From: Limnoperna fortunei
Taxonomy: Eukaryota > Mollusca > Bivalvia > Mytilida > Modiolidae
Reading direction: 5' to 3'
DNA: 64,000 nucleotides
Assembly: GCA_944474755.1 (NCBI GenBank)
Contig: OX104113.1
Coordinates: 63,446,074-63,510,073, forward strand
Positions 1 to 13,600 of the stretch are shown one piece after another; position 1 is the first letter of the stretch; the number at the start of each line of letters is the position of its first letter. The position numbers and the translations under genes are program-made. A model generated the notes under the pieces. That model saw nothing but the letters and a program-made list of their open reading frames with translations, was not told the origin of the DNA and made no database searches.

Positions 1-101
1 CAGAATTTTTGAAAAAGAGGTTCTGAAGGTGCAAAGGAGTCAGCACCTAATATTATTCTAGCTGCTCTCTTTTGTATTCTTATACCCTGTTTAACTCTTC
101 C
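1..101 (-). mobile_element. LINE reverse-transcriptase C-terminal fragment, cut by window edge
   Basis: Read on the minus strand, about 30 codons are open and spell RIQKRAARIILGADSF followed by APSEPLFQKF. This is the conserved block just after the RT thumb in many animal LINE polyproteins (established pattern). The frame is closed by a stop on its 5' side, so this is a relic or a truncated copy. It lies in an intron of the WDR27-type gene. Confidence 0.6.
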
Positions 102-296
102 TGATTACAGCTACCCCTCAAAATTGCAGCAGTAACCCAATAATTGAAGTATGTCAATTGTAAAAAATTTTCCTTAAATTATGTGAGTTTGGGATCAATT
201 TTGTGTGAGATTTGATGATTCTTTTGAGATTTTAAGTTCAACCTTGATTTTGCATGATTATTAGTGTTTTCATTCTTCCGTAAATGGCCGACTTCT

Positions 297-660
297 GGTA
301 CAGATGAACCAGCACAGATGAGCTCACATGCACACATCTGTACTTGCTCCATCATCCAATCAAAATGCCAGAAACTAGAAGCATAACAACGTTCTTGTTT
401 CCGGCGTTCTGATTGGACATCAGAGACAATGGAGTCTAAAACAATGGATAGTCCATAGGATATAGCGATGTGAAAGTTGTTGGTTTATGGAAGAAATAGG
501 CACTTTCATGAGCTTTTGGGAAAGACCCTATGATCTTTCACTTGTGATAGAAATTTTTATATCTTGGCTCGTTAAAAGACATAAAATTTCTATCACTCGT
601 GACAGATCAATCGGTCTTTCCCAAAAACATATGAAAGAACCTATTATTCTTTCATTTTGT
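297..660. repeat. Palindromic dispersed repeat, copy 1
   Basis: This segment holds mirrored motifs: GGGAAAGACC near 517 against GGTCTTTCCC near 613, and TGATAGAAATTTT near 546 against AAAATTTCTATCA near 584. A diverged second copy is at about 27120-27400 and shares TGTGAAAGTTGTTGGTTT and AAATTTCTATCA. Two copies with internal dyad symmetry suggest a MITE-type element. The ORF at 487-762 is a by-product of it. Confidence 0.6.
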
Positions 661-1608
661 TGTTGTTTTGTTGTTTCATCTTATTGTTTAACCATGTTTA
701 TGATACCTGTCTGTTGTTCTGGTTGGACTACATATGTTTGTCCCCTCTTGGAGTGTATTTGATTGTCATTTGATTTTAAAACTAATTTCAAACATTTTCC
801 TAATTACCTTTACCAAAGTGATAAGTAACACCTTTATTGATCACCGGTAAAACAATCAATAGTGTAACTTTGATAATCTCAGGATGAATTTGTCATGCCA
901 CGACGAGTCATTGGTAAACAATGATGGCAGCTTATGAAAAAACAAGAATCTTCATGCAGAGAAAATATAATTTTTTTCACTTTACAATTATTTGTCATTG
1001 TGTAAGATCATTGTCTCGAGCCGTGAGATCGAGGGGAGCTTCAGAATTGCATGATATTTGGTCTCATGTCGTGAGATATCACATGTATGTTGACACCTAG
1101 TACTTTTTTTTTAACAAGAATTGTCCAATAGAAAAAGGGGCCATAAATATAGATAGTATAAGCATAAAAACTCTTTATAAATATTTTGACTAAATGCCGA
1201 TAACATTATGTACGTGACATGTTCTTAAATAGGATATTTGTTTGTGGCACCATGTGACAACATCTTGTAAATAGATTACATGCCAACATTTTTAATCAAG
1301 AAATCCGCATGAACTGTTCTGTTTTCATGCTTTTTTGCATTTGAATACATACAATATATTTTGTCATTACAGAATTAAAACAATATTTGTGTATTGTCAT
1401 AAAATATTAATATTATTTTTACTAGTAGTAAAACAAGCGTAAAAGACTCAGCAGAACATATAGCATTTCAGCGTGTTTTTAAAACTAGTACACATAAACT
1501 TCATATTTCCTAACAACATACAAATATACTATGTATCATTTAGATAAAAATATTTTAAGTTACATTAAGAATATATTTTAAGTTACATTAAGTTTAACTT
1601 TACAGTAC
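661..1608. other. Intronic stretch without recognised feature
   Basis: AT-rich sequence between the palindromic repeat and the most 3' visible exon of the WDR27-type gene. I see no WD-repeat exon and no clear repeat here. The remaining exons of that gene must lie left of the window. Confidence 0.5.
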
Positions 1609-4600
1609 CTTGGGGATGCAGTATATCCTGAAGATTTGACCTTGTTATGGAATGTAACAGGCTGGTCTTGCATAATCTGACCTGGTTTCTTGTGGGGTGT
1701 TATTCCTGTAATACAAATATGTTTTTCTTCAAAACATAAAGGCTGCTTACTGTTTGTACTATTTAACAAAAGTGAGATTAGGAGAAAAAAGTGGAGGTTT
1801 TAGCAAGACATTTGGCTTGATGAAACAGGGCTGTGTTCCAGTAATTGTAATATCATGTCAGAAACTTGTAAATAATCTATTATACTAAAAGTCACACCAC
1901 TGAGGAATGCACTTTTTGCTTAGGTTTTTTTATTATTCAATGTTGACAACAATTGCCATCTCCTATCTTACAAATTCATTTTAATTCAAAATTTACTATG
2001 GAAAATTGCCCTATCAAAGTGAAACAAATGTGGACTGTGAGCACACTCACAAAGGGATACCCCCGCTTCACTTCAAGTCCAATTATCTCCCCTGAATAAT
2101 ATCTGACAGCAACGAAAATTCTTCATGCACATCTACATATGATGTACTTCCTTCATGTAAAGTTTCATCAAAATCTGCGAAATGGTTTAGGAGGAGTTGT
2201 GCTTACGAGGTCTCGCGAAATGGTTTAGGAGGAGTTGTGCTTACGAGGTCTCGTACTATATTTTAAAACTTTAAGTACAATTATCTCCCCTGAATAATAT
2301 CCGACAGCGACCAAAATTCTTCATGCACATCTACATATGATGTACTTCCTTCATGTAAAGTTTCATCAAAATCTGTCAAGCGGTTTAGGAGGAGAAGCGC
2401 TTACAATAGATGTGGACAGACGGACAGACAGACAGGGTGATTCCTATATACCCCCAAACAAGTTTGCAGGGGCTATAAAAACTAATGCATTTAAAAAAAT
2501 GCTGACTAAATGTGAAAAATAATTGTTGATTTCAATTTGCACCTTTTTGGATCTACAAAAGAAGCATAAGCTCGACCATACGTAGTTAGCAGTATTTGTC
2601 AAAATAAAAAAAACATCTGCCAAAGTATGCTAAAGTTTACTATAGTGTTAAACAATCTGTTCTAAAGTGCACCTCTAAATAACAATTTTTTCCACCTTGA
2701 CTATATAAGATATTTCATCTTAACCTGTATATAAAGTATACCTATTCATCAAGGACACATATTTATGTTCCCATGGCTGCCCATGTGTATTTTGCAACTC
2801 ACCTTTAGTTTTTTTGCCTTTCGGTTCCTCTTTTACTTTCTTTACCATTTCAGATCTGAGGACCGAATCATCTATTAATGGGGCACTAAAAAAAATTTTT
2901 TTTTTAAGAATTAAGTTTTTTTATTGAATAATTTTTCTTTTAGTTAAAAACAATATAATAATCAATGATGGCTGCAAAACTATAGAATATTAACCCTTTA
3001 CATATAATGTACCATATAATTATGTGACAGAATTTAATTGTACAAACTGGAGATTTTGATGAAATTGTGAGCTGGATTTCTGTTAAAGCAAAGGGATTTT
3101 GATATATAGTTATTTTCACATTTCTTTTCTACTGCTTAATATGTCTACCAAACAATCCAATGAATATTAAGAATAGTAGGCTGAATTTTACTGTCGTTAC
3201 AACCTGAAGTTAGTTTTGTGATTTGTCAGATTAACAGCAGAATTCAGTCCTATTGCTCGTAATGTAGCAAATAAAAAATTTTAACTTCTGTCTATTTATG
3301 CAAAAATTCAAACATAATATTCATTTTCTTTAAGTTATTAAGCTTTAGACATTGCGAAACTAACTGGAAACGATCTTTATTGAAGAAATTTCTTTTTTCG
3401 TTTTTGAAGATGTACAAGGAAAATGCTATGTCGATAATTTTTCCGCATATGGATATTTGGACCTAATTTTAATAAAATGTGCTAATTTGCATACTATAGC
3501 AACCATTCAGTAGTAAGAATCCAGTAATTTACATATGTATTACCCAACATTCAACAAGCCATTCAGTTTCGGGTTTCTCAATGTTTTTCATGTAGCAAAC
3601 GTAATTAAAAAGAGACACGAATGTCTATTAATACACAACTCGCAGAGGGTTATTAAAAACAGCAGTAACTAACATCACGTATCAATAATAATGGATTTTA
3701 AACACGAAACTGATAGAAAAAATGGTGACACTGTCGAAAGATATCAATATCGACCACGTCTGATTGTATATGCAACTTCTTTTGGACATCAAAGTGCCGG
3801 GAGTGATTAACTCCGGCTCTGCTACATTACGAGTAATGGGACTAAATTTGTACCCTCGCCAAAAAAAGAGGGTACAATTATTCGTTCTATAAGAATAGCA
3901 AAAGCCACTTTATGCTGTTTACTATTTTCAACAATGGACAATTGTTTTACAGAATCAAATGTCATTATAACATGTTATCCTGACTAGAACATAGTAATCA
4001 AGTAAAAGGATACTGTGGAAAAAAATATGCAAGTCTCAAATTTTCAAGATATAATTTTTTATAATCTGTAGATTTGAATGTCCTAATGAGTGATAGGTCC
4101 AATTGTCATTTTCTCCAAAATGGGAAGTTACCAATATTTACAATTTTTACAGTTACAAATATTTCGACTTTTAGTAAGAAAACTACAGTAACTTAAATAT
4201 CAAGTTGCAACTAACTTGGATAAAACAGTTAGACCTTCAAAGTTATCCCCCTCATGAAGACCCCCAGTTGTGTCACCATTTTCCTTATCAGATGCTGACA
4301 CAGCAGCCAAGGCTGAAGCAATATCAGTCTCATTCTTTTGGATGTCTGCATGCTTCCACTGGAGAACGTTTACCATGTTTTCAAAATGGCTGCCAACAAT
4401 ACACCAAATCTAAAATAAAAGTATATGATAATGTACAGATCCCTTATTTTTCACTAATGATTACAAACAATGGTGTTGTTAACTATCATGTGTGCATATT
4501 TTGCTACAGAAAGTATAAGAATTTTAACTCCGATTTTACAAAATAAAGCATGGTGGTGATAATAAATCTAAATTTGTTATAACCTGTAGATTTAAATGTC

Positions 4601-7600
4601 CTTACGGGTGATGGTAAACTACCTTTATTAACATGCATTTACCCTCCTGTCAGGATTACATGTACATGTATAACCATGTATACCTAATTAAACAATGCCA
4701 AAGTCTGAAATGGTGAGGTTGCAAAGCATGTTAGTTAATTAATGAGGAATAGCTTACAATGCAGTTGGAGGAAAGTTCAGACCCTGTGTCAAAGACTGAA
4801 GAAGTTGATTGAACAAAATGTACTTGTATTCTGTAAAATTTGTTAACAAAAGTCTTGGAATATGGGAAAACAGTCCTAAAAATATTCTTAACAGAAGTTG
4901 TACAACTTCAAAATGTGTGCAATCTTCAGGGGTCTGGTTTGAAAACTAGCAGGAGTTAATTACACAAAATGGGTATTCTGTTGTAAAGTAACTAAGTTTC
5001 CAAGTCTGAAAAAATGAGAAAAAATTCCTAGAATTATTTTGTAATAGCAGGTAAGATCAATGTGTGTGCAATTTTTCTGATTTAAAGATCTGGTTTGAAA
5101 ATTGTAGGAGTTGATGACACAAAATAAGTGCTCTATGTTCTGCATCTGCATGACTAGCCACATGCCTGTTGCCCACATAATTTTTTGCCTATACTATACT
5201 ATAACCCAGTTTTGCAACCGAGCTAAAACTGCAGTTAGCAATCACCATAATTCTGGAGTTTTCTGAGCCCATATATATCTTTTAGATATAATTAGCTTTT
5301 TTATGGCCAGCCAACTGAAGCATATTTAGCAGAAAAACTATGATCATTAAGATTCTACTTCAGTAGGCTGTGTTATTTACAAAGTGCAAAAGTGTTTGTT
5401 TGGAGAAAATGACATTCTGGTAATGATAACATCTGATCTGCTTTACTTTATTTAAATTTTTTATCTTAAAGCTATTTTAGAATTAAATATATGTAAAAAT
5501 TTGATGTGTGTTGGTTCAATTTTAGAAAGATGTGCCCAACAAATAGGAAATGATCAATTAAAATTGTAAGCCTTCTGACCCCAAATGTACTCATTTCTGG
5601 AGCTGCCCTTAAGCCTTTTCTTATAAGTTTGAATCTTTACCTGATGTGGTATGGAACTCAGACTGAAATACACAGAACCTGCTGCATTTATAACTACAGT
5701 ATCCATGTTCAATATATCACTCAAGATATTGTCTGTCAAATAAATAAAAGAAAATTTTTAAAATATTACATGTATGCAATCTGCTGATTACTTCAATGAC
5801 TACATAAACAGTCTGTACATAAGACATTACAGGTATAAAACCTGCTGATTACTTTAATGACTACATGAGCAGTCTGTACATAAGACACTACAGGTATGCA
5901 ACCTGCTGATTACTTTAATGACTACATGAACAGTCTGTACATAAGACATTACAGGTATGCAACCTGCTGATTACTTTAATGACTGCATGAACAGTCTGTA
6001 CATAAGACATTACAGGTATAAAACCTGCTGATTACTTTAATGACTACATGAACAGTCTGTACATAAGACACTACAGGTATGCAACCTGCTGATTACTTCA
6101 ATGACTACATGAACAGTCTGTACATAAGACATTACAGGTATGTAACCTGCTGATTATTTCAATGACTACATGAACAGTCTGTACATAAGACATTACAGGT
6201 ATGCAACCTGCTGATTACTTTAATGACTACATGAACAGTCTGTACATAAGACATTACAGGTATGCAAGTAGCAAAGAAAACCGACCGAACAACAAGAGCC
6301 AAAAACCAAGGGACAGTTACAAATACGAATATAGACAAACACAACACAAAAATCAAAAACATAAAACACAGAAAGAGAGTAACCCGAACCCAATAAAAAC
6401 CATGGGTGCACTCAGGTGCTCCGGACGAGTAAGCAGGTATACAACCTGCTGATTACTTTAATGACTACATGAATGGTCTGTACAAAAGACATTACAGGTA
6501 TGCAACCTGCTGATTACTTCAATGACTACACGAACAGTCTGTACATAAGACATTACAGTTATGCAACCTGCTGATTACTTTAATGACTACATGAACAGTT
6601 TGTACATTAGACATTACAGGTATAAAACCAGCTGATTACTTTAATGACTACATGAACAGTCTGTACATAAAATATTACAGGTATGCAACCTGCTGATTAC
6701 TTTAATGACTACATGAACAGTCTGTACATAAAATATTACAGGTATAAAACCTGTGATTACTTCAATGACTACATGAACAGTCTGTACATAAGACATTACA
6801 GGTATGCAATCTGCTGATTACTTTAATGACTACATGTACAGTCTGTACATTAGACATTACAGGTATGCAACCTGCTGATTACTTTAATGACTACAAGAAT
6901 AATTTTTAAAATTTGTGTATTAACACTGTGTAGGTTATGCAGGGATAAAAACATGTGTTTTGGTTTTACATAAATGAACAGTTTTTATGGGTAAATTATA
7001 ATTGATTTCTTGACCTAGTTAATTTACTCTTAAACAAAACAATTTTTTTTTCAAAATCCAGACACTGGGGGATGAGACTGAGTCTGACTTTAGGCAAGGT
7101 GTGCTTGACTCCATCCTTCTTTGGTAAGAACTGCATTTTTCTGCCAAATGTCAGGGCATCCCTTCTGATAATATGACATACTGTTCTGCTTGCTGCTTGC
7201 CATGATATAATGGAAAAATTGAAGTACTGTATTTGAGATTTGCATCATCAACTGGTAATTTACTGGCTCTGCTGATTCTTTCAAACACAAAACAGTTACC
7301 TCCTAATTAATGCAATTTTTTAATGACTTATCACTTAACTGATAAATATGATGCATCAATCTAATTTCTTTGACAAAGCAATAAAACAATCCCAGTAAGC
7401 ATGCAAACAATAACAAAATGCATACAATAATATTAATGTGTTAATCTGGTATATACTATAGGTGTACAAGCATTGCATATAGAAAACCTACAAAAATATA
7501 GCTCCTTTAAATTTTTTATATCTTGGTAGAGCTATAAAAAGGTTCCATTACTCATAATGGGGCAAAAACACACCTTAGGATTTATAAGTATTTTCTGCTA

Positions 7601-10600
7601 TTAAACTGCTTCAATAATTTTTTCCCTTTTTTTGCCATTCCACTGACGACCAGTTAAAAATTGTATTTTGGATAGTGCAATGAATAGAACTAAAATAATC
7701 TGGAATTACATTTTAAATATTATATAAATGGCCAAGACATACAAAAGTATGTAGTAAACCAGGGAAAGTTTAACAGCGAAGAATATGCATTAAACCCCAG
7801 AGTGTTAATCACCACCGGGCTGCTACATTACAAGTAATGGCCCCTCTTTGTACTCCGTAGAGATAAAAAAAATTAAAAGGCATTACAATATTGTAGCTAC
7901 ATAAAGAAATTAACAGTCTCATCTAATTGGAAATAGAATGTCATCAATGATACCTAGGTTATACAATTTACTATCCATTTCGTCCAATTAAAACTAATAA
8001 TTGGAACTCAAAACCAAAAATACTGAAATTCAAATGTAAATGTTTCTATTAATAATAAAAACAAACATTAACTTAATTACCCTGCAGGTCAAAATATCTA
8101 TCCACATCTAATGTTTTGGCATTAACCTGGAGCAGGGAACCAGTCGTGCCTATGCATAACATTGGAGAGGTATCTAGTAAATCACTATAAATAGAAAAGC
8201 AGCCATTAAATCGATATACATGCCTATAAAACTGAAAGATCATAGAGCAACCTGACAGCTTTAACAGAGAGAGAGAGATCATATAAAACAGGGGCCTCGG
8301 TGGCAGAGTGGTCAAGGTAGTTCCTCTACTATTGATCACGTGGTCTGTCAACACTGAGATTGCGGGTTCGATTCTCACTGCAGGCAGGGTGTACTCGACT
8401 CCAATCTTAATTGACAAGGATTGCCAGTTTTCCTACCGCAGGTCGGGGGTTCTCTCCGGGTACTCCGGCTTCCTCCCCCAATAAAAACTGGACGCCATGA
8501 AATAGCTGAAAAATTGCTGAAAGTGGCGTTAAAATACCATTCAAACAAACAAACATATAAAACAAGTTCTTTTCAAATGAGGCTTTAGCCAAAATGATTC
8601 ATGTAATTTGTACCATGCGCACACACACTAAAATAACAAATCAGTCACAGTATCCTAGCTGTACAACAAAATTTATTTTCACATATTTTGTTTTAACGAA
8701 AGGAAGTCTGTTCATGTGCATATTGAATAAAGTAAAAACTTGCTTTTGCCATAATTATTTCAACATCGTCCAAGCAAAATAAAAATATAGATCATAATAA
8801 CACTGTAGAAAAAAATATTTCTGAGCACACATGTTTGAAGAAAATCAAGATACTAATTATAAGACATGTCAAATACTTTATTTACTGCAATATATAAACA
8901 CTGAATAAAATTACAATCTAAACCACAATTAAGAATAGAAATCTACCATATTGAGCATCTGAATTTATCTTACTTTAGTAATGTGTTTTCACGTCGCAAA
9001 AATGAGGGAGTTGATGAGGACTGTTTTGAGGATTTATCTGGAGATCCATAGGTAAAATAAAGACCAAGTATTGCACTTCCTGTTTCTGCTTCATCTTCAG
9101 CAGTAACTGTATCTCCAGCCTCTAACTGGTCAAGTCTCTTCCATGACGGACGACTACTCATTTTTACTGGACCAGCTAAAGTAATGACATGTTATGAAAC
9201 TCATACTGCTGATAAATACAACATATAATTACTACTACATGTTAGTTTATACCAGTTAAATAAAACAATTTCAATGTATGTTCATATTACAACAATGTCT
9301 TTAAAGTTTAGACGCATAAGTTTTAATAACAATAACAAAAAATGTGACTGTTCTAAGCCAGTGTGTTATGATCTAGTATATGTACTTGTTCTTTATGCTA
9401 TTTTTCTTTGATTTTTTGTTCTGGATTTTTCTTATTGATTAATTGACCAGTGAGGTCTGTGTTTTGTGTATCTCTTTATGTATATGTTATATATGGTAAT
9501 TGAGTTGCACTTGTTTGGGTTTAATTAGGCATTTGCTTGACATTTTGAGTACAACACACAGCTGGAATTTTAATATTATAATATTATATATTATATTTTA
9601 AAATTAATAGGTGTAATATATGTTTTGATGGTCTGGGTAATAGGATACTTCCCAAGGCTTAACCCACAGGGCTGACCAGTGCCTCTTAGAGAGTTGTTAG
9701 GGGAAGACCCTTTGTTGAAAGTTTATATGAAAAACAGGCCATAGCATGTAACCTGTTTTTAGAGAGCCTTTCTTTTAGCATAATAAAGACTTCCATAGAT
9801 TTAAAAAGAGTAGATGCACTGTAGACACTAAAAAATTATGAAACAACTCATGGAGGCTGTGGTTTATCTTTGTTTTAAAACAGGATGACCATTTATGTCA
9901 CATTAGTTTATCCTCATCCAGTGTTGCTCATACATATAAAATTTTTTACAACGGTTGTGGTCTCAAACCATTTTAAGCATGTCATATTAGAATATTAAAG
10001 TTTTCCATACCTACCAAACTCTCCATAATTTTTCTGTGGCAGTTAAAATATTTCCCATTGGCCCATGCTGTTCCTGGATTTATTTGTCATTTTTAACTTG
10101 TTCTCATCCTGAATATAGCTGAAAAACTACAGGATATTAAATAATCATTGAATTAATCAGTGTTGTAATAGAACATTATTTTTTAATTAAATGAAACAAA
10201 AAATTTACCTGGACTAGTCTGTGAATCACCTGCTTTCTTTTCCTTTTGTTTTCTTATGAGTTTTTCAACATCCAGTTGGTATAAACATCGGAACCCATTG
10301 CCATCTGTTAAATCATATACTCTTACCTACATACAAAAAAAAAATTAAAATAAAAGAACCAACAATGTACAATATCTGTACATATCAGAAAATATATTTT
10401 ATTTGCCAAAGACTTAGAAGCAGGTAGAAATGCAAAGCTCATGGTCATGAAAGACCCTACAGGTACATACAAAATACCACTTAAATACCATAATCACATG
10501 GTGTCACAAGAATTATAAACACTGTGATGTATTTATAAATTTATTTTTAAAATGTTTTTAATCAATGAGAAAGTAGTGATTTTGTCCATTTAATGACTAT

Positions 10601-13600
10601 ACAATCTGTCTATCTATCACTCCTGTTAAATTGTCTCAATTCAATATGTTGAGGTGCTTGGTTATAATGCTATATAATTGCCAATGATACCAGCTCTTGT
10701 TTAAGTTTGGGATTCTCATAAGAAAATGTATCTTCCTTAACCAATAAAAACCAAGATATAACTAAAAAGGCCTAAAAGTGGAATTAAAATTCAAATAAAC
10801 TTACATGTAAATAACATCAATATAATTGTCATGTTTTCATATGTTTATGTTTTTAAATAGTGTGTGGTTTTGAGCGTGTTAGCTTTACACATTTTTAAAA
10901 AATGTGAAAAATAAAAATTTTAATTTCTTACCAAGAAAATGGCAATCATGCGATCAAAAAACCTAGTTACATGATAGCCGAATTTGAGTTATATAATTGA
11001 TTCTTACAAGTAATTTCAGTTTTTTTACCTAAATCAGCCTCCACTAAGCAGACAAAAGACTGACCTGACCATCAGCTGATCCTATAGCAACCTGCGGATG
11101 CTGAAGGTTCATAGCCATGCTTATAAATGGTGAGGCTGTAATAATCTGTGACTGATATACCAAGCTGAAATCACTGATATCCCATACCTAGAAAAAATGT
11201 ACAAGAAATCGTTAATGTTAACAAACTCATTTAACAACCAGATTACTCCAAGACACTGCCAATGTAATGCTTTGAAGACTTGATTTAAATACAAGTAGTT
11301 ACGTAGAAAGAATGATTGATTATTGACTGATTGGGTTTAAAGAAACCTTCAGAAATGTACAGCTTTAATGTGGCCTCTAGAGAAGCTGTAGAACAAATAA
11401 TCCTACCCTCGCTTTTTCTTTGTTAATCCGACAAATCACAAAACTAACATCAGATTATAACGCAAGTAAATTTCTGCCTATAGAGAAGCTGAAGTAACCA
11501 TGAGGGAAACTGTGTATTACACTTCAACAAACAACTGGTACCAGAACAATAAATAAATTAAAATTAAAAATTTTTTTTTTTTTTTTTGGCTTTTGGGTTA
11601 TATTTATGTACAAAATATATCAGATCATAACAAATAAATTGAGCTTAGAGTCAGGCCAATAATACTAACCTTAAATGTTCTGTCTTCAGATATAGTGACA
11701 AGAGTTGAGGTATAGTGAGGGCAGAATTCGGCACATGTCAATCTGGCAGTATGCCCTTCCACTGTAGCTAGTACTTTTTCATTCTGTTAAAAAAACTACA
11801 CAATGACATGAGCATTTCATATAATCCTTTTGAACATCTAGGCTCTATAAGTGTGAAAGTTATATACATATCCAAAACCAGTAACTTTACTGTAACTATT
11901 ATGTGGTAATTGAACTTCAGTACAATATGTCATAACTACTGAGTGGTAATTTTATTTCTTCATATTACTTCAGTAAAATATGCCATAGCAGACACCTTTA
12001 TATAAACTGAAAAATTACTCAATACAGTTTAATAAAATTCCAACAAGGAACATTACATGCATTTAATACAAACCTTTACTTCTAATATTATGACACCATT
12101 TTCACAACAAGCTGCAACAAGTTTGTCATCTGGACTTAAGGAGCAATACTGTATACACCCTAATGTAGTACCAATCACTTTGCCTTTTACTTGGTTACCT
12201 TAAAATATAAGTGAACCATTAAAAATTTTTATTAGATGTATTTACAAAGTAGTTTTAATAAATGTGTACTGCACTCAGGGCCTTGGTGGCAGAGTGGTTA
12301 AGGTAGTTCGTCTGCTATTGATCATGTGGTATGTCAACACTGAGGTTGCTGGTTCGAGTCTTACTGCACACAGGGTGTACTCGACTCCAATCTTAAATGA
12401 CAATGATTGCCAGTTTTCCTACCAAAGGTCTGGGGTTTTCTCCTGGTACTCCGGCTTCCTCCCCCCAAAAAAACTGGACGAAATGATATAGCTGAAAAAT
12501 TGCTGAAAGTGGCGTTAAACATTATTCAAGCAAACAAACAAATGTACTGTACTCTCAAACAATTTCCTATCTTTGAAAGCACTTGTATATTTTTTACCTA
12601 CAAACATCTATATATTAACAATTGTAAAACAATTGAAAAGCTATAAAATAAATGATCCATTAAAATCAAAGGGCAACATTAAATTTGACCCCTGATGAAA
12701 TATTAAAAATATTGAAATAATGATAAGAAATTATGTAAACGTTTTTTCAGGGATTTTAAACATTTTTCATCTATTTCATGGCATCCAGGCTAGGTTCTAT
12801 AGGGTGGGGAAACCAGAATCCCATGTGATAACCCCACCTTCAGGAGGAAAAAAGGGGCAATAATGGTCAATTTAGGTTCAAGTCATGCTCACTTAGCAAA
12901 TCAGGCTTAAACTGATAACCCCTAGTGTCAACAAGCTGATGATAAATAATTTATGAAAACTGCTTTAACAAAACAGCCACCCAGAATTTAATAATTTTTT
13001 TTGTATTACTAGTATTAACATATATTAATTCTCATGTAAGCTTTGTTCTCAGCTACTGGTAGCACTTGGCTAGCTTCCATTATACAACTATCCCTAGTTT
13101 GTAATCAACACAAATGTATTATTATTATTATTAACTTGACACCCAAGAAAATTTTCTCAACAATACTTGTAAAATGGAACAATTTCAAAACTGGTACAAC
13201 TGTTGTACAAGGATTGCCAAGTTTCTTACTGAAGGTCTGGTTTTCTCTGGGTACTAAGGCTTTCTCCTAAAATAAAAACTGGATGCCATGATATAGCTGA
13301 AAAATTGCTGAAAGTGGAGTTAAACATTATTCAAACAAACAAACAATTCTTTCTTCCCTATAACAGCAGGAATTTTAATATACCTTATAAATTGGAAAAT
13401 TGGTAAAATTTAAGCTAAACACTAATTTACAACCAGTTAAACAAATAAACACATTATGGAAATATACATAATTGTATAAGAAGCAACATCACAGAAATGG
13501 TTTTGCAACTGAAATTAAAATTGTGAGAGGAAAACTGCAAGTGTTTATTGCAAGAATTGAAATACAATTTTATGTTTTTCTACCCAGCAAAATGAACCAA

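Noticed and set aside
6201..6452. 83-codon ORF with a Lys/Asn-rich stretch
   Set aside because: It runs across the minisatellite and its interruption. It has no splice signals and lies in an intron.
5768..6893. Regular repeats resembling a CRISPR array
   Set aside because: The 61-bp units are head-to-tail without unique spacers, and the DNA is eukaryotic. It is a minisatellite.
7090..7290. 66-codon minus-strand frame as a possible WDR27 exon
   Set aside because: Exons 8 and 9 already join in phase and in the expected order. The frame has no acceptor/donor pair and no similarity to the family.
8291..8380. Possible tRNA gene (A and B boxes)
   Set aside because: The boxes belong to a SINE with the family tail and target duplication. 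No clover-leaf with a proper acceptor stem was found by eye.
12264..12646. Overlapping 75- and 79-codon ORFs
   Set aside because: They are translations of a SINE; the same readings appear at other SINE copies.
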